Shown here: positions 24,912 to 32,743 of the stretch, piece after piece
Position numbering within the stretch: the stretch's first letter is position 1
Layout of the letters: every line of letters begins with the position of its first letter
NCBI RefSeq assembly: GCF_900105585.1
Contig: NZ_FNRT01000002.1
Location: 682,001 to 746,000, forward strand
Direction: 5' to 3'
Length of the DNA: 64,000 bases
Source of the DNA: Nocardioides exalbidus
GTDB lineage: Bacteria > Actinomycetota > Actinomycetes > Propionibacteriales > Nocardioidaceae
The notes under the pieces: generated by a model
Told to the model about the DNA's origin: nothing
The model's input: only the letters and a program-made list of their open reading frames with translations
Databases searched by the model: none
Translations under genes and position numbers: made by a program

Positions 24912-26212
24912 GCGCAGACGCCGTAGATCTTGTCCTCGGGATCCGTGGTCTCCGTGGGCGTGGTCGGCGAGGTGGGCGTCCCGGTCTCGGTCGGCGTCTC
25001 GGTCGGCGTCTCGGTCGGGGTCTCCGTGGGCGTCCCGGTCGGCGTGCCGGTGGACGTCTCGGGCGTGCCGGTCGAGGAACCCCCGGCGCTCGGCGACTCC
25101 GACGATCCGGGCGGGCCCTCGGCGCTGACGGAGGTGCCGCCGATCAGCTTGGCCGGGAGCTCCTTGTCCTCCGCGATGAGCTTCCAGATCTGCGTCGCCT
25201 GGTCCGTCCAGTAGACGCGGCCCCAGAAGTCGGAGTCGCGCGGGTAGTAGGCCGTCGGCAGCGTGACGAACTTGATCTTGTCGAGGCCGATGCCCTGAAG
25301 CTGCATGGCGACCTTGCCGAGCCGGGTGACGTTGGCGAACTCGTCGTCGGTGGTGAGCGACTTGGTCGCCGCGTCGAGGAACCGCACCACCTTGTCGAGG
25401 CGGGTCAGGGTGCCGGCGGAGAGCACCTCGCGCACGAGGGCGCCGATGAACTCCTGCTGGCGGCGGATGCGGGAGATGTCGTTCTGCTGGATCAGGTCAC
25501 CGACGTAGCGGGCGCGCACGTAGTCGAGGGCCTCGTCGCCGGTCAGCACGGACGGGTTGCCCTTGGGCACGAAGATGCTGTGCTTCGGGTCCTTGATGTC
25601 CTCGGGCACGCAGACCGGCACACCGCCGACCGCGTCGACCATCGAGCCGAAGCTGGCGAAGTCGACCACGATGAAGTGCTCGACGCGGATGCCGGTGTTC
25701 TCCTCGAGCTGGCGCATCGTGCACAGCGGGCCGCCCACGCTGTAGGCGGCGTTCCAGATCACGTCCGTCACCGCCGGGGAGTCGCACCCGTCCTCGGGAC
25801 GGTTCACGATCGAGTCGCGCGGGATGGAGACGGCGTACGCCCGGCTGCGGTCGGCGGACAGGTGCACCAGGATCGTGGTGTCGGACCCGCCGCCGCCCTC
25901 CTGGTCGATGCCGCAGCCGTCGCAGTCGCGCGAGTCGGAGCCCATCACCAGGATGTCGAGCGGCTCGCCGTTGCCGGTGTAGACCTCCTGGGGCCGCGCA
26001 TCCTCGTCGAGCGCGTCGGTGGAGACGCCCTCGATGTTGCCGTTGAGGTGGCGGATGAAGTAGACCGTGCTGAGGCCCGTGATGAGTGCGAGCACGAGCG
26101 CGCTGATCAGGACGACCCGTCCGACCGTGTGCTTGCGCTTGGCCTTGCCCCGTCGTTTGGGTGCCGTGTCGAGGGCGCCGTCGGGCGGCTCCGGGCGCGA
26201 CTCATCGGACAC
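24908..26212 (-). CDS. LytR-CpsA-Psr (LCP) family glycopolymer ligase
   Basis: The 434-residue protein has a basic cytoplasmic tail, a membrane helix (about residues 29-50) and an extracellular LCP domain: DILVMGSDSRD (about 86-96), SDTTILVHLSADRSRAYAVSIPRDSIV (catalytic Arg region), VDFASFGSMVDAVGGVPVC, and LDYVRARYVGDLIQQNDISRIRRQQEF. LCP enzymes transfer wall polymers such as teichoic acids or arabinogalactan to peptidoglycan. The last 70 residues are a Thr/Pro/Glu repeat (TPTETPTETPTE) probably spanning the wall. The ending DKIYGVCA is unusual in carrying a Cys. Confidence 0.9.
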   Translation of the reverse strand: MSDESRPEPPDGALDTAPKRRGKAKRKHTVGRVVLISALVLALITGLSTVYFIRHLNGNIEGVSTDALDEDARPQEVYTGNGEPLDILVMGSDSRDCDGCGIDQEGGGGSDTTILVHLSADRSRAYAVSIPRDSIVNRPEDGCDSPAVTDVIWNAAYSVGGPLCTMRQLEENTGIRVEHFIVVDFASFGSMVDAVGGVPVCVPEDIKDPKHSIFVPKGNPSVLTGDEALDYVRARYVGDLIQQNDISRIRRQQEFIGALVREVLSAGTLTRLDKVVRFLDAATKSLTTDDEFANVTRLGKVAMQLQGIGLDKIKFVTLPTAYYPRDSDFWGRVYWTDQATQIWKLIAEDKELPAKLIGGTSVSAEGPPGSSESPSAGGSSTGTPETSTGTPTGTPTETPTETPTETPTETGTPTSPTTPTETTDPEDKIYGVCA

Positions 26213-26333
26213 GGGGGCTCACCTTCGACAGGGACGGGCAGTGCTGACCGCACTGAACTTACTTCACGAGCGCAAGATCACAGTGTCCGCGACACCACCG
26301 AGCCACCCGTCGCAGGCTGCGGAAAAGGCCTGA

Positions 26334-26717
26334 TCAGGTGCGTCGCGCGGAGAGCAGCCCGATGAACTCGTCAGCCATCTCGAGCTGGCGAGCGAGCCTC
26401 GCCCGACGCTCTTCGGCGTCCGACTCGACCGCCACGAGGCGCTCGCGCGACGCCGCTCGCCCGGCGGCGTCGGTGGCCGGGTCGTCGAGCACCTCGAGGT
26501 CGGACATCACGGCCTTCATCTCGTCGATGCTGAAGCCGAGCGGCTTCATCCGGCGGATGACGAGGATCTTGTCGACGTCGGCCTCGGTGTAGAGCCGGAA
26601 CCCGCCCTCGGTCCGTCCGGACGGCTTGAGGAGCCCGACCTCCTCCCAGTGCCGCAGGCTGCGCAGGGACAGCTCGGTGCGGGTCGCGACCTCGCCGATC
26701 TGCATGACCTCGCCCAT
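26334..26717 (-). CDS. MerR family transcriptional regulator
   Basis: The 127-residue protein has the MerR winged-helix start MQIGEVATRTELSLRSLRHWEEVGLL, then the wing SGRTEGGFRLYTEADVDKI and RRMKPLGFSIDEMKAVMSDL, followed by a coiled coil (about 78-122) with no ligand Cys residues. ATG 26715-26717 is preferred over the internal ATG 26705 because GGAGG lies 7 bases upstream. It is divergent from the SulP gene and shares a dyad at 26739-26760 that lies in both promoters, so it probably controls that transporter. Confidence 0.88.
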   Translation of the reverse strand: MGEVMQIGEVATRTELSLRSLRHWEEVGLLKPSGRTEGGFRLYTEADVDKILVIRRMKPLGFSIDEMKAVMSDLEVLDDPATDAAGRAASRERLVAVESDAEERRARLARQLEMADEFIGLLSARRT

Positions 26718-26738
26718 GACCGCCCCTCCGATTTCAAC

Positions 26739-26760
26739 CCTACCCTTACGTGAGGGTAGG
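26739..26760. promoter_or_regulatory. Putative MerR operator between merR and sulP
   Basis: CCTACCCT (26739-26746) and AGGGTAGG (26753-26760) form perfect 8-base arms with a 6-base spacer. The dyad ends 10 bases before the sulP start and 22 bases from the merR start. Confidence 0.6.
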
Positions 26761-26770
26761 TTTCCGCCAC

Positions 26771-28282
26771 GTGCCTGACACCGCAGACCCTACGAGCCCG
26801 CCGGCCGAGCCCTCCGTCCGCTCCGCGCTCCGCTCGCCGAAGCTGCTCCGCACGGAGGTCCTCGCCGGGCTCGTCGTCGCGCTCGCGCTGATCCCCGAGG
26901 CCATCTCCTTCTCGATCATCGCGGGCGTCGACCCGCGCGTCGGGCTCTTCGCCTCCTTCACGATGGCCGTCACCATCTCCTTCCTCGGCGGTCGCCCCGC
27001 GATGATCTCCGCCGCGACCGGAGCCATCGCCCTGGTCATCGCCCCGGTGATGCGAGAGCACGGCATCGACCACCTGGTCGCCACCGTCCTGCTCGGCGGC
27101 GCGATCCAGGTCGTCCTCGCCGTGCTCGGCGTGGCGCGGCTGATGCGGTTCATCCCGCGCCAGGTGATGGTCGGCTTCGTCAACGCCCTCGCCATCCTCA
27201 TCTTCGTGGCCCAGGTGCCCCACCTCGTCGACGTGCCGTGGGCGGTCTACCCGATGGTCGCCGTCGGCATCGCCCTGATCGTCGGCCTGCCGCGGATCAC
27301 CACCGTCGTACCGTCCCCGCTCGTCGCGATCGTCGCGCTCACCGGCTTCGCGCTCCTCGCCGGCCTCGGTCTGCCCGACGTCGGCGACGAGGGCCGGCTG
27401 CCCGACAGCCTGCCGACGCTCTTCCTCCCTGACGTCCCGTGGACGCTCGACACGTTGAAGATCATCGGGCCCTACGCCGTCGCGATGGCGCTGGTCGGCC
27501 TGCTCGAGTCGCTGCTCACCGCCAAGCTCGTCGACGACATCACCGACACCCGCTCCGACAAGACGCGTGAGGCCTGGGGCCAGGGCGCCGCGAACCTCGT
27601 CACCGGCTTCTTCGGCGGGATGGGCGGCTGCGCGATGATCGGCCAGACGATGATCAACGTGAAGGCCTCCGGTGCCCGGACCCGGATCTCGACCTTCCTC
27701 GCCGGCGTCTTCCTGCTGGTCCTGGTCGTCGGCTTCGGCGATGCCGTGGCGCTCATCCCGATGGCCGCGCTCGTCGCGGTCATGGTGATGGTGTCCGTCG
27801 GCACGTTCGACTGGCACTCGGTCCGACCGAGCACCCTGCGTCGGATGCCGAGGTCGGAGACGGCCGTCATGGTCGCCACCGTCGTCGTCACGGTCCTCAC
27901 CCACAACCTCGCCATCGGCGTCGGGGTCGGCGTGCTCGTCGCGATGACGCTGTTCGCCCGCCGCGTCGCCCACCTGACCGAGGTGCACCGTGAGCTCGTC
28001 GAGGCCGCCGACGGCACCGCCTCCGCGGTCTACCGCGTCACCGGCCAGCTCTTCTTCGCCTCGAGCAACGACCTCTACACCCAGTTCGCGTACGCCGAGG
28101 ACCCCCCGCACGTCGTCGTCGACCTGTCCGCGTCGCACGTGTGGGACGCCTCCTCGGTCGCCGCGCTCGACGCGATCACCACCAAGTACGCCCGCCGCGG
28201 CGCGACCGTCGAGATCGTCGGCCTCAACGCCTCCAGCGCCGAGCGCCACCAGCGGCTGAGCGGGTCTCTGCAGTCGCTCTGA
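26771..28282 (+). CDS. SulP/SLC26-type anion transporter with STAS domain
   Basis: The 503-residue protein has about 10-12 membrane segments. It begins [30 protein letters not shown], and contains [19 protein letters not shown], the motif known from the SulP family; a cytoplasmic STAS domain follows (about residues 410-495: [23 protein letters not shown]). It probably imports sulfate or bicarbonate; the substrate is not defined. GTG 26771-26773 is chosen because an earlier in-frame GTG would lie inside the operator. Divergent from merR. Confidence 0.88.
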   Translation: MPDTADPTSPPAEPSVRSALRSPKLLRTEVLAGLVVALALIPEAISFSIIAGVDPRVGLFASFTMAVTISFLGGRPAMISAATGAIALVIAPVMREHGIDHLVATVLLGGAIQVVLAVLGVARLMRFIPRQVMVGFVNALAILIFVAQVPHLVDVPWAVYPMVAVGIALIVGLPRITTVVPSPLVAIVALTGFALLAGLGLPDVGDEGRLPDSLPTLFLPDVPWTLDTLKIIGPYAVAMALVGLLESLLTAKLVDDITDTRSDKTREAWGQGAANLVTGFFGGMGGCAMIGQTMINVKASGARTRISTFLAGVFLLVLVVGFGDAVALIPMAALVAVMVMVSVGTFDWHSVRPSTLRRMPRSETAVMVATVVVTVLTHNLAIGVGVGVLVAMTLFARRVAHLTEVHRELVEAADGTASAVYRVTGQLFFASSNDLYTQFAYAEDPPHVVVDLSASHVWDASSVAALDAITTKYARRGATVEIVGLNASSAERHQRLSGSLQSL

Positions 28283-28347
28283 GCCGCATCGAGTTCGCCG
28301 GCGTACGTCGTCGTGGCAGGATGCTCTCCGCCGTGCGCGCACGGCAC

Positions 28348-28423
28348 GCCCCAGTAGCTCAGTGGATAGAGCAGCCGCCTCCTAAGCGAAAGGTCGCAAG
28401 TTCGACTCTTGCCTGGGGCACCA
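28348..28423 (+). tRNA. tRNA-Arg (anticodon CCT)
   Basis: A full cloverleaf: GCCCCAG pairs with CTGGGGC in the acceptor stem, the D arm is AGCTCAGTGGATAGAGC, the anticodon loop is CTCCTAA (anticodon CCT), and the T loop is TTCGACT. The discriminator is A, followed by an encoded CCA (28421-28423). Confidence 0.95.
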
Positions 28424-28455
28424 GCAGGACCCGTTGCACCACCGCCACACGTCGA

Positions 28456-28514
28456 AGAACTGCGGCCGGACGACACGTCCGCCCAGGTGGCGGGTGTCGT
28501 ACGGCCGCAGTTCT
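28456..28514. terminator. Long imperfect hairpin between tRNA-Arg and the organosulfur operon
   Basis: AGAACTGCGGCCG (28456-28468) pairs with CGGCCGCAGTTCT (28502-28514), and the inner arms ACGACAC and GTGTCGT continue the stem. It lies between a plus-strand tRNA and the 3' end of the minus-strand operon. Confidence 0.7.
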
Positions 28515-28552
28515 CGAGGTCGTTCGGCAGGTCCGGATCCGGCAGCCCCTGC

Positions 28553-29077
28553 CTACAGCGTGCGGAGCGTGCCGAAGCCGCTGCGGTGGAAGACGAGCGG
28601 GTGGGCGTTGTCCTCGGCGCGGTGCACGGCGTGGAGCTCGAGCAGGACGACCACGTGGTCGCCGGCCTCGACCTCGCGGTAGATCGTGCAGTCGAAGCTC
28701 GCGAGCCCGTCGTCGAGCGTGACCGCGCCCTCGGTGGTGGTCGACCACGCGATCGCGTCGAAGCGGTGCTCGACCGGACCGGCCAGCGCCCGGCACACCT
28801 CGGCGTGGTGGTCGGCCAGGACCGTCACGCCCAGGTGCGAGGAGCGACGCAGGTCGGGCCACGTCTTCGACGACGTCGCGAGGCTGACCGAGACCAGTGG
28901 CGGGTCGAGGCTGACCGAGGTGAACGAGCTCGCCGCGAGCCCGACCGGCTGGCCGTCGATCTCGGCCGCGAGGGCCACGACCCCGCTCGGGAAGGTGCCG
29001 AACGCGTCGCGCAGCAGCCGCGGGTCGAGGTCCTGGTTGGTGGTGAGGTGGGTGCTCACGGTGGGCACGGCAGTCAC
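28553..29077 (-). CDS. Flavin reductase family protein (FMN/FAD reductase domain)
   Basis: The 174-residue protein has the flavin-reductase-like (split beta-barrel) motifs: LRDAFGTFPSGVVALAA, GLAASSFTSVSLDPPLVSVSL, TWPDLRRSSHLGVTVLADHH and DHVVVLLELHAV. Such proteins make reduced FMN for two-component monooxygenases. It is the last gene of the operon; its GTG start (29075-29077) overlaps the stop of the preceding FMN reductase as GTGA. A likely FMNH2 source for the three operon monooxygenases and perhaps for the DszC-like enzyme at 13 kb. Confidence 0.9.
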   Translation of the reverse strand: MTAVPTVSTHLTTNQDLDPRLLRDAFGTFPSGVVALAAEIDGQPVGLAASSFTSVSLDPPLVSVSLATSSKTWPDLRRSSHLGVTVLADHHAEVCRALAGPVEHRFDAIAWSTTTEGAVTLDDGLASFDCTIYREVEAGDHVVVLLELHAVHRAEDNAHPLVFHRSGFGTLRTL

Positions 29078-29595
29078 GGGGTTCCGTTCGTGGTGGGGGA
29101 CGTCGAGGCGAGGAAGGTGGAGACCAGCGGCCGGGTGGCCGCGAGCCAGTCGGCGTACGCCGCCGGGTCGTCGTGCTGGGCGTCGACGACGTAGAGCGCC
29201 CGGCCGGGGACCGTCCCGCCGATCTCCGTCAGCACGGGCCGGAGCGTCGTCTCCGGCGCGAGCGAGTGGGCGGGGCTGCCCCCGAGCATGAGGGGCACGG
29301 CCAGGCCGGAGAGCCCGGTGCCACCGGCGAACCGGTCGAGGAAGAGCTTGAGCAGCCCGGTGTAGGCGGCCTTGTAGGTGGGGCTCGCGACGACGACGAG
29401 GTCGGCCGCTCCCACCTGCTTCACCAGGTCGGCGACACCCGCGTCGGCCCAGTCGAGGATCGCCGGGCCCAGCGTGGCGAGGTCGACGACGAGGTCGGGC
29501 TCGGCTCCGCCCAGCTCGGTCGCCACGTAGGTCGCCGCGGAGAGCGTGCGGCTGCCCGGCTTCGGGTTGCCGACGACGACCGCGATGACGCTCAT
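29074..29595 (-). CDS. NADPH-dependent FMN reductase (SsuE-like)
   Basis: The 173-residue flavodoxin-fold protein has VIAVVVGNPKPGSRTLSAA at the N-terminus (residues 3-21), DLVVDLATLG, and LVVVASPTYKAAYTGLLKLFLD, the signature of NADPH-dependent FMN reductases of the SsuE/MsuE type. In alkanesulfonate systems SsuE supplies FMNH2 to SsuD, and two SsuD-like genes sit upstream here. ATG at 29593-29595 overlaps the alpha/beta hydrolase stop. Confidence 0.9.
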   Translation of the reverse strand: MSVIAVVVGNPKPGSRTLSAATYVATELGGAEPDLVVDLATLGPAILDWADAGVADLVKQVGAADLVVVASPTYKAAYTGLLKLFLDRFAGGTGLSGLAVPLMLGGSPAHSLAPETTLRPVLTEIGGTVPGRALYVVDAQHDDPAAYADWLAATRPLVSTFLASTSPTTNGTP

Positions 29596-30302
29596 CGGAC
29601 GGCTCCCGCGGGGACCAGCACCGGGGGCAGCCCCGCACCGAGCTTCAGGGACTCGAGGAACAGCACGATCGTGGCCGCCACGGAGCGGTGCGACACGTCG
29701 TTGAGGATGTCGTGCCGACCGCCCTCGACCAGCCACACGCGCGCGTCGGCGGCGTCGACGTACGACGCGATCGCGTCGGCCGCAGGCGTGATCCGGTCGG
29801 CGGTCCCGTGGACGACGAGCACCGGCTTGTCGGGCGCGGACAGCTCGACGGTGGTCCACGGCAGCGGGCGGTCGAGCGCCTCGCGGTCGAGGAGCACGTC
29901 GGCGTCGAGGACGGAGCGGTGCACCGGACAGGCGGTCCGGGCCTCGACCTGGTCCTCCCACGAGCCGTCGGCGGTCGAGCCCGGGAGCGCGACGCCCGCG
30001 ATCACCGCCGCGTCGGCGGCCACCTCCCCCACGAGGGTGGCCGCCAGCGTGGCTCCGGTGTCGGCGCCGACGAGGACCTTCGGCGAGGGCAGCGACTCGT
30101 CGGCGAGCAGCTTCTCGACGCGCACCCGCGTGGCGGTCAGGTCGTCGAGGTCGACGGCCACCACGCGCACCTTGTAGGCGTCGGCGGACAGGCGCTTGCC
30201 GAAGCGGGCGTAAAACGCGTCGGTCTCGCCGCGTCCGGGCAGGACGACGAGCGTGCCGCGCGGCGTCGCGCCGGCGGGCTCGTCCCAGGCAGTGACAGTC
30301 AT
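29592..30302 (-). CDS. Alpha/beta hydrolase with Asp in the nucleophile position
   Basis: The 236-residue protein has the fold: TLVVLPGRGETDAFY (oxyanion strand), then LVGADTGATLAATL, where the elbow residue is Asp81 rather than Ser. An acid strand HGTADRITPA and a late His in EGGRHDILND complete the triad. Asp elbows are known from haloalkane dehalogenases and epoxide hydrolases, but the overall sequence is not close to these in my view; its reaction is open. It lies between the thiol dioxygenase and the reductases within the operon, 46 bases after the former and overlapping the latter. Confidence 0.78.
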   Translation of the reverse strand: MTVTAWDEPAGATPRGTLVVLPGRGETDAFYARFGKRLSADAYKVRVVAVDLDDLTATRVRVEKLLADESLPSPKVLVGADTGATLAATLVGEVAADAAVIAGVALPGSTADGSWEDQVEARTACPVHRSVLDADVLLDREALDRPLPWTTVELSAPDKPVLVVHGTADRITPAADAIASYVDAADARVWLVEGGRHDILNDVSHRSVAATIVLFLESLKLGAGLPPVLVPAGAVR

Positions 30303-30348
30303 GATCGGTCTCCTTCTCGGATCGACAGGTCAGGCAGGTCGCGCGGGC

Positions 30349-30930
30349 TCAGGCCCAGCGCGAGGTGAACCAGTGCACGGCACCGGTCTCGGGGTCGTAG
30401 CTGCGGCGCGGGAGGGTGCCGATGTCCGCGCCGTAGACGTGGATGCCGACAACGGGCTGGTCGCCGCCGCAGCGGACCTGGTGCACGTCGTCGTCGGTCG
30501 TGCAGCAGACGGTCACCTGGCCCGCACCCCACTCGTCGGTGCCCTGGCCCACCAGCGGGACGTCGGGCACGCTCGGCTTCTCGTAGCGCGTCTCGACCTC
30601 GACGCCGGAGTAGATCCCGACGACGCCCCAGGTCTCGTGGCCGTGGACGGGCGTGCCCTGGCCGACGTCCCACACCGCGCTGGCGATGGAGAAGCTGCCG
30701 TCGGCGGCGACGTGCAAGGGGTACATCACGTAGCGCACCGGGTCGGGGGCCACCTGCTCCGCGGGCAGCTCGAAGCCCTCGGCGAGGGCGCGCTCGAGCT
30801 CGGTGCGGACGGCGGCGGTCAGTGCCTGCTCGTCGAGCCCCTGGCTGATGAGGTCCTCGACGGTCCGGGCGAGGTCCGCGATCGCGGGCACCTCGCTGCG
30901 GACCGGGACGATCTCCTGCTGCGCGGTCAT
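30349..30930 (-). CDS. Cysteine dioxygenase-type thiol dioxygenase
   Basis: The 193-residue cupin has the three-histidine iron site of the family: His96 and His98 in TPVHGHETWG, and His150 in DDDVHQV, with the same spacing (H-x-H-x51-H) as cysteine dioxygenase. The third motif reads G-I-H-V-Y (162-166), where family members have S-x-H-x-Y, and there is no Cys at the crosslink position (Val103). It probably adds O2 to a free thiol, giving a sulfinate, perhaps 3-mercaptopropionate rather than cysteine. Within the operon it would handle a thiol released upstream. It overlaps the crotonase stop. Confidence 0.82.
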   Translation of the reverse strand: MTAQQEIVPVRSEVPAIADLARTVEDLISQGLDEQALTAAVRTELERALAEGFELPAEQVAPDPVRYVMYPLHVAADGSFSIASAVWDVGQGTPVHGHETWGVVGIYSGVEVETRYEKPSVPDVPLVGQGTDEWGAGQVTVCCTTDDDVHQVRCGGDQPVVGIHVYGADIGTLPRRSYDPETGAVHWFTSRWA

Positions 30931-31568
30931 GCGGACTCCTTCTTCCTGGCGTTCCTGGCCTGGGCGGCCTTCATGGTCTGGTCGGCGTACGCCGTGATGC
31001 GGGCGTGGAGCCCGGGTGCGCTCACCGAGCGGGCGAGGGCGCTCACCTCGGCGTCGCTGTCGTGGTGGGGGCGGGCGGGTCGCGCGGCGGCGAGCACCGA
31101 GGCGAGGTCGCCCGGCACGCCGGTGGCCCAGGCCTCACCCAGCTCGGCGCGCCGGACCACCCCGAGCGCGACGCCGAAGGCGGAGCCCGGGAACCGGAGC
31201 GTCACGGCCGGGTCGACGAGCCGGTGGTCGCACGCCAGCACGACGTCGGCCCCGGCGCCGACCGCGGCACCCTCGACCACCGCGACCGTGGTGCACGGCG
31301 CGGCGATGAGCCGTTCGAGCAGGTCGGCGATCCTCAGGAAGCGCAGGGCCAGCGTCGCGTCGGTCTCGTCCACCAGGCCGCCGAGGTCGAAGCCGGCGGC
31401 GAAGTGGCGGGCGTTGCCGCGCAGCACGAGCGCCTCGGGTCGCGCACCCTCGACCTCGTCGAGCACCGCGTGCAGCGCGTCGACGAGCTCGACGGACAGT
31501 GCGTTGGCACGGGTGGGCCGGTCGAGGGTGACTGTCCAGACCGGGCCGCGGTCGACGATGACGCTCAT
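30927..31568 (-). CDS. Enoyl-CoA hydratase/isomerase family protein (crotonase)
   Basis: The 213-residue protein starts MSVIVDRGPVWTVTLDRPTR and has the crotonase core RANALSVELVDALH, LVLRGNARHFAAGFDLGGL (oxyanion loop) and VVEGAAVGAGADVVLACDHRLV. It is shorter than a full hydratase (about 255), and the C-terminal part is reduced; whether it hydrates, isomerises or hydrolyses CoA esters is open. ATG 31566-31568 overlaps the CoA-transferase stop (ATGA). With the CoA-transferase next to it, it suggests a CoA-linked carbon skeleton in the pathway. Confidence 0.83.
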   Translation of the reverse strand: MSVIVDRGPVWTVTLDRPTRANALSVELVDALHAVLDEVEGARPEALVLRGNARHFAAGFDLGGLVDETDATLALRFLRIADLLERLIAAPCTTVAVVEGAAVGAGADVVLACDHRLVDPAVTLRFPGSAFGVALGVVRRAELGEAWATGVPGDLASVLAAARPARPHHDSDAEVSALARSVSAPGLHARITAYADQTMKAAQARNARKKESA

Positions 31569-32743
31569 GCCGTCCACTCCTCTGTCCACTCCTGCACGAC
31601 GTCGGGGTGCGCACCGAGCCGGGGCGCTCCGCGCTCGAGCCGCGGCGCGAGGCCGGAGATCCGCACCGGGTAGACGACGGTCGGCGTCTCCCCCGCGACC
31701 GGGACGTCCACGCTGGCCACGAGCCCGGTCGCCTCGACGTGCGGGTCGGCCAGGGCCTCGCCGAACGTGTTGACCGGTCCGCAGGGCACGCCGCGTGCCC
31801 GCAGCTCGGTGAGCCAGTGCTGGCGCTTCTCCTGCGCGAGCTGCTCGCCGAGGAGCCCGGCGAGCTCCAGCTGGTTCGCCACCCGGTCGCCCTGGGTGAC
31901 GAACCGCGGGTCGTGGACGAGGTGCGGCAGCCCGACGACCTCGGCGACGGCGGCCCAGAGCTTGTCGTTGCCGGCGGCGATCGTCAGGTCGCCGTCGGCC
32001 GCGGAGAAGCCCTGGTACGGCGCGTTGCGCGGGTGGGCCGTGCCGAGGCGCTGCGGCTCGCGGCCCGATCCCCAGTACTCGCTCGTCTGGAGGGCCGAGA
32101 CGCCGATGAGGCAGTCGAGCATCGGGACGTCGAGCCGCACCGACGCGCCGGACTCGCGGACCTGCGGCAGCATCGCGGCGATCGTGTAGGCCGCGTAGAG
32201 GCCCGCGGTGAAGTCACCGACCGGCACGCCCGACTTCACCGGGTTGCCGTCGGGCTCGCCGGTCACGCTCATCAGGCCGGACATGCCCTGGATCACGACG
32301 TCGTAGGCGCCGTCGTTGACGTAGGGGCTGCTCAGCCCGTAGCCCGAGATCGACGCGTAGACCAGGCCGCGGTGCCCGGCGGACACCTCGTCGTAGCCGA
32401 TGCCGAGGCGGTCGAGCACGCCCGGCCGGTAGTTCTCGACCACCACGTCGGCGGCGGCGATGAGCGCGCGCACCTCCGCGAGCTGGTCGGGGTCCTTGAG
32501 GTCGGCGGTGATGCTGCGCTTGTTGCGGTTGACCGAGGCGAAGTTGTGGCTGAACGCCGATCCGTCGTCGTCGCGCGCGAACGGCGGCCACGCCCGCATC
32601 TGGTCGCCGGTCGGCGGCTCCACCTTGACGACGTCGGCACCGAGGTCGGCCAGCAGCATCCCCGCGAACGGGCCGGCTGCGACGTGCGCGAGCTCGACGA
32701 CGCGGACGCCGCTCAGCGGGAGACGGTGGTCCTCAGGAGGCAC
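31565..32743 (-). CDS. Class III CoA-transferase (CaiB/BaiF family)
   Basis: The 392-residue protein has the family motifs: LSGVRVVELAHVAAGPFAGM, LADLGADVVKVEPPTGD, FASVNRNKRSITADLK, VENYRPGVLDRLGIGY and VGDFTAGLYAAY, in which Asp177 is the catalytic aspartate. The enzymes move CoA between carboxylic acids through a glutamyl- or aspartyl-CoA intermediate. It overlaps the luciferase-like gene upstream by 11 bases and the crotonase downstream by 4. Its presence in an organosulfur operon suggests that the substrate has a carboxylate, e.g. a mercapto- or sulfo-acid; this is inference. Confidence 0.9.
   Translation of the reverse strand: MPPEDHRLPLSGVRVVELAHVAAGPFAGMLLADLGADVVKVEPPTGDQMRAWPPFARDDDGSAFSHNFASVNRNKRSITADLKDPDQLAEVRALIAAADVVVENYRPGVLDRLGIGYDEVSAGHRGLVYASISGYGLSSPYVNDGAYDVVIQGMSGLMSVTGEPDGNPVKSGVPVGDFTAGLYAAYTIAAMLPQVRESGASVRLDVPMLDCLIGVSALQTSEYWGSGREPQRLGTAHPRNAPYQGFSAADGDLTIAAGNDKLWAAVAEVVGLPHLVHDPRFVTQGDRVANQLELAGLLGEQLAQEKRQHWLTELRARGVPCGPVNTFGEALADPHVEATGLVASVDVPVAGETPTVVYPVRISGLAPRLERGAPRLGAHPDVVQEWTEEWTA

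Noticed and set aside
24950-25080. Short tandem repeats that could be mistaken for a CRISPR or minisatellite
   Set aside because: They encode the TPTE repeat of the LCP protein tail and keep its reading frame.
26546-28342. A 598-residue minus-strand open frame opposite the SulP gene
   Set aside because: It is Asp/Arg/Gly-rich with no domain; SulP on the plus strand is clear.
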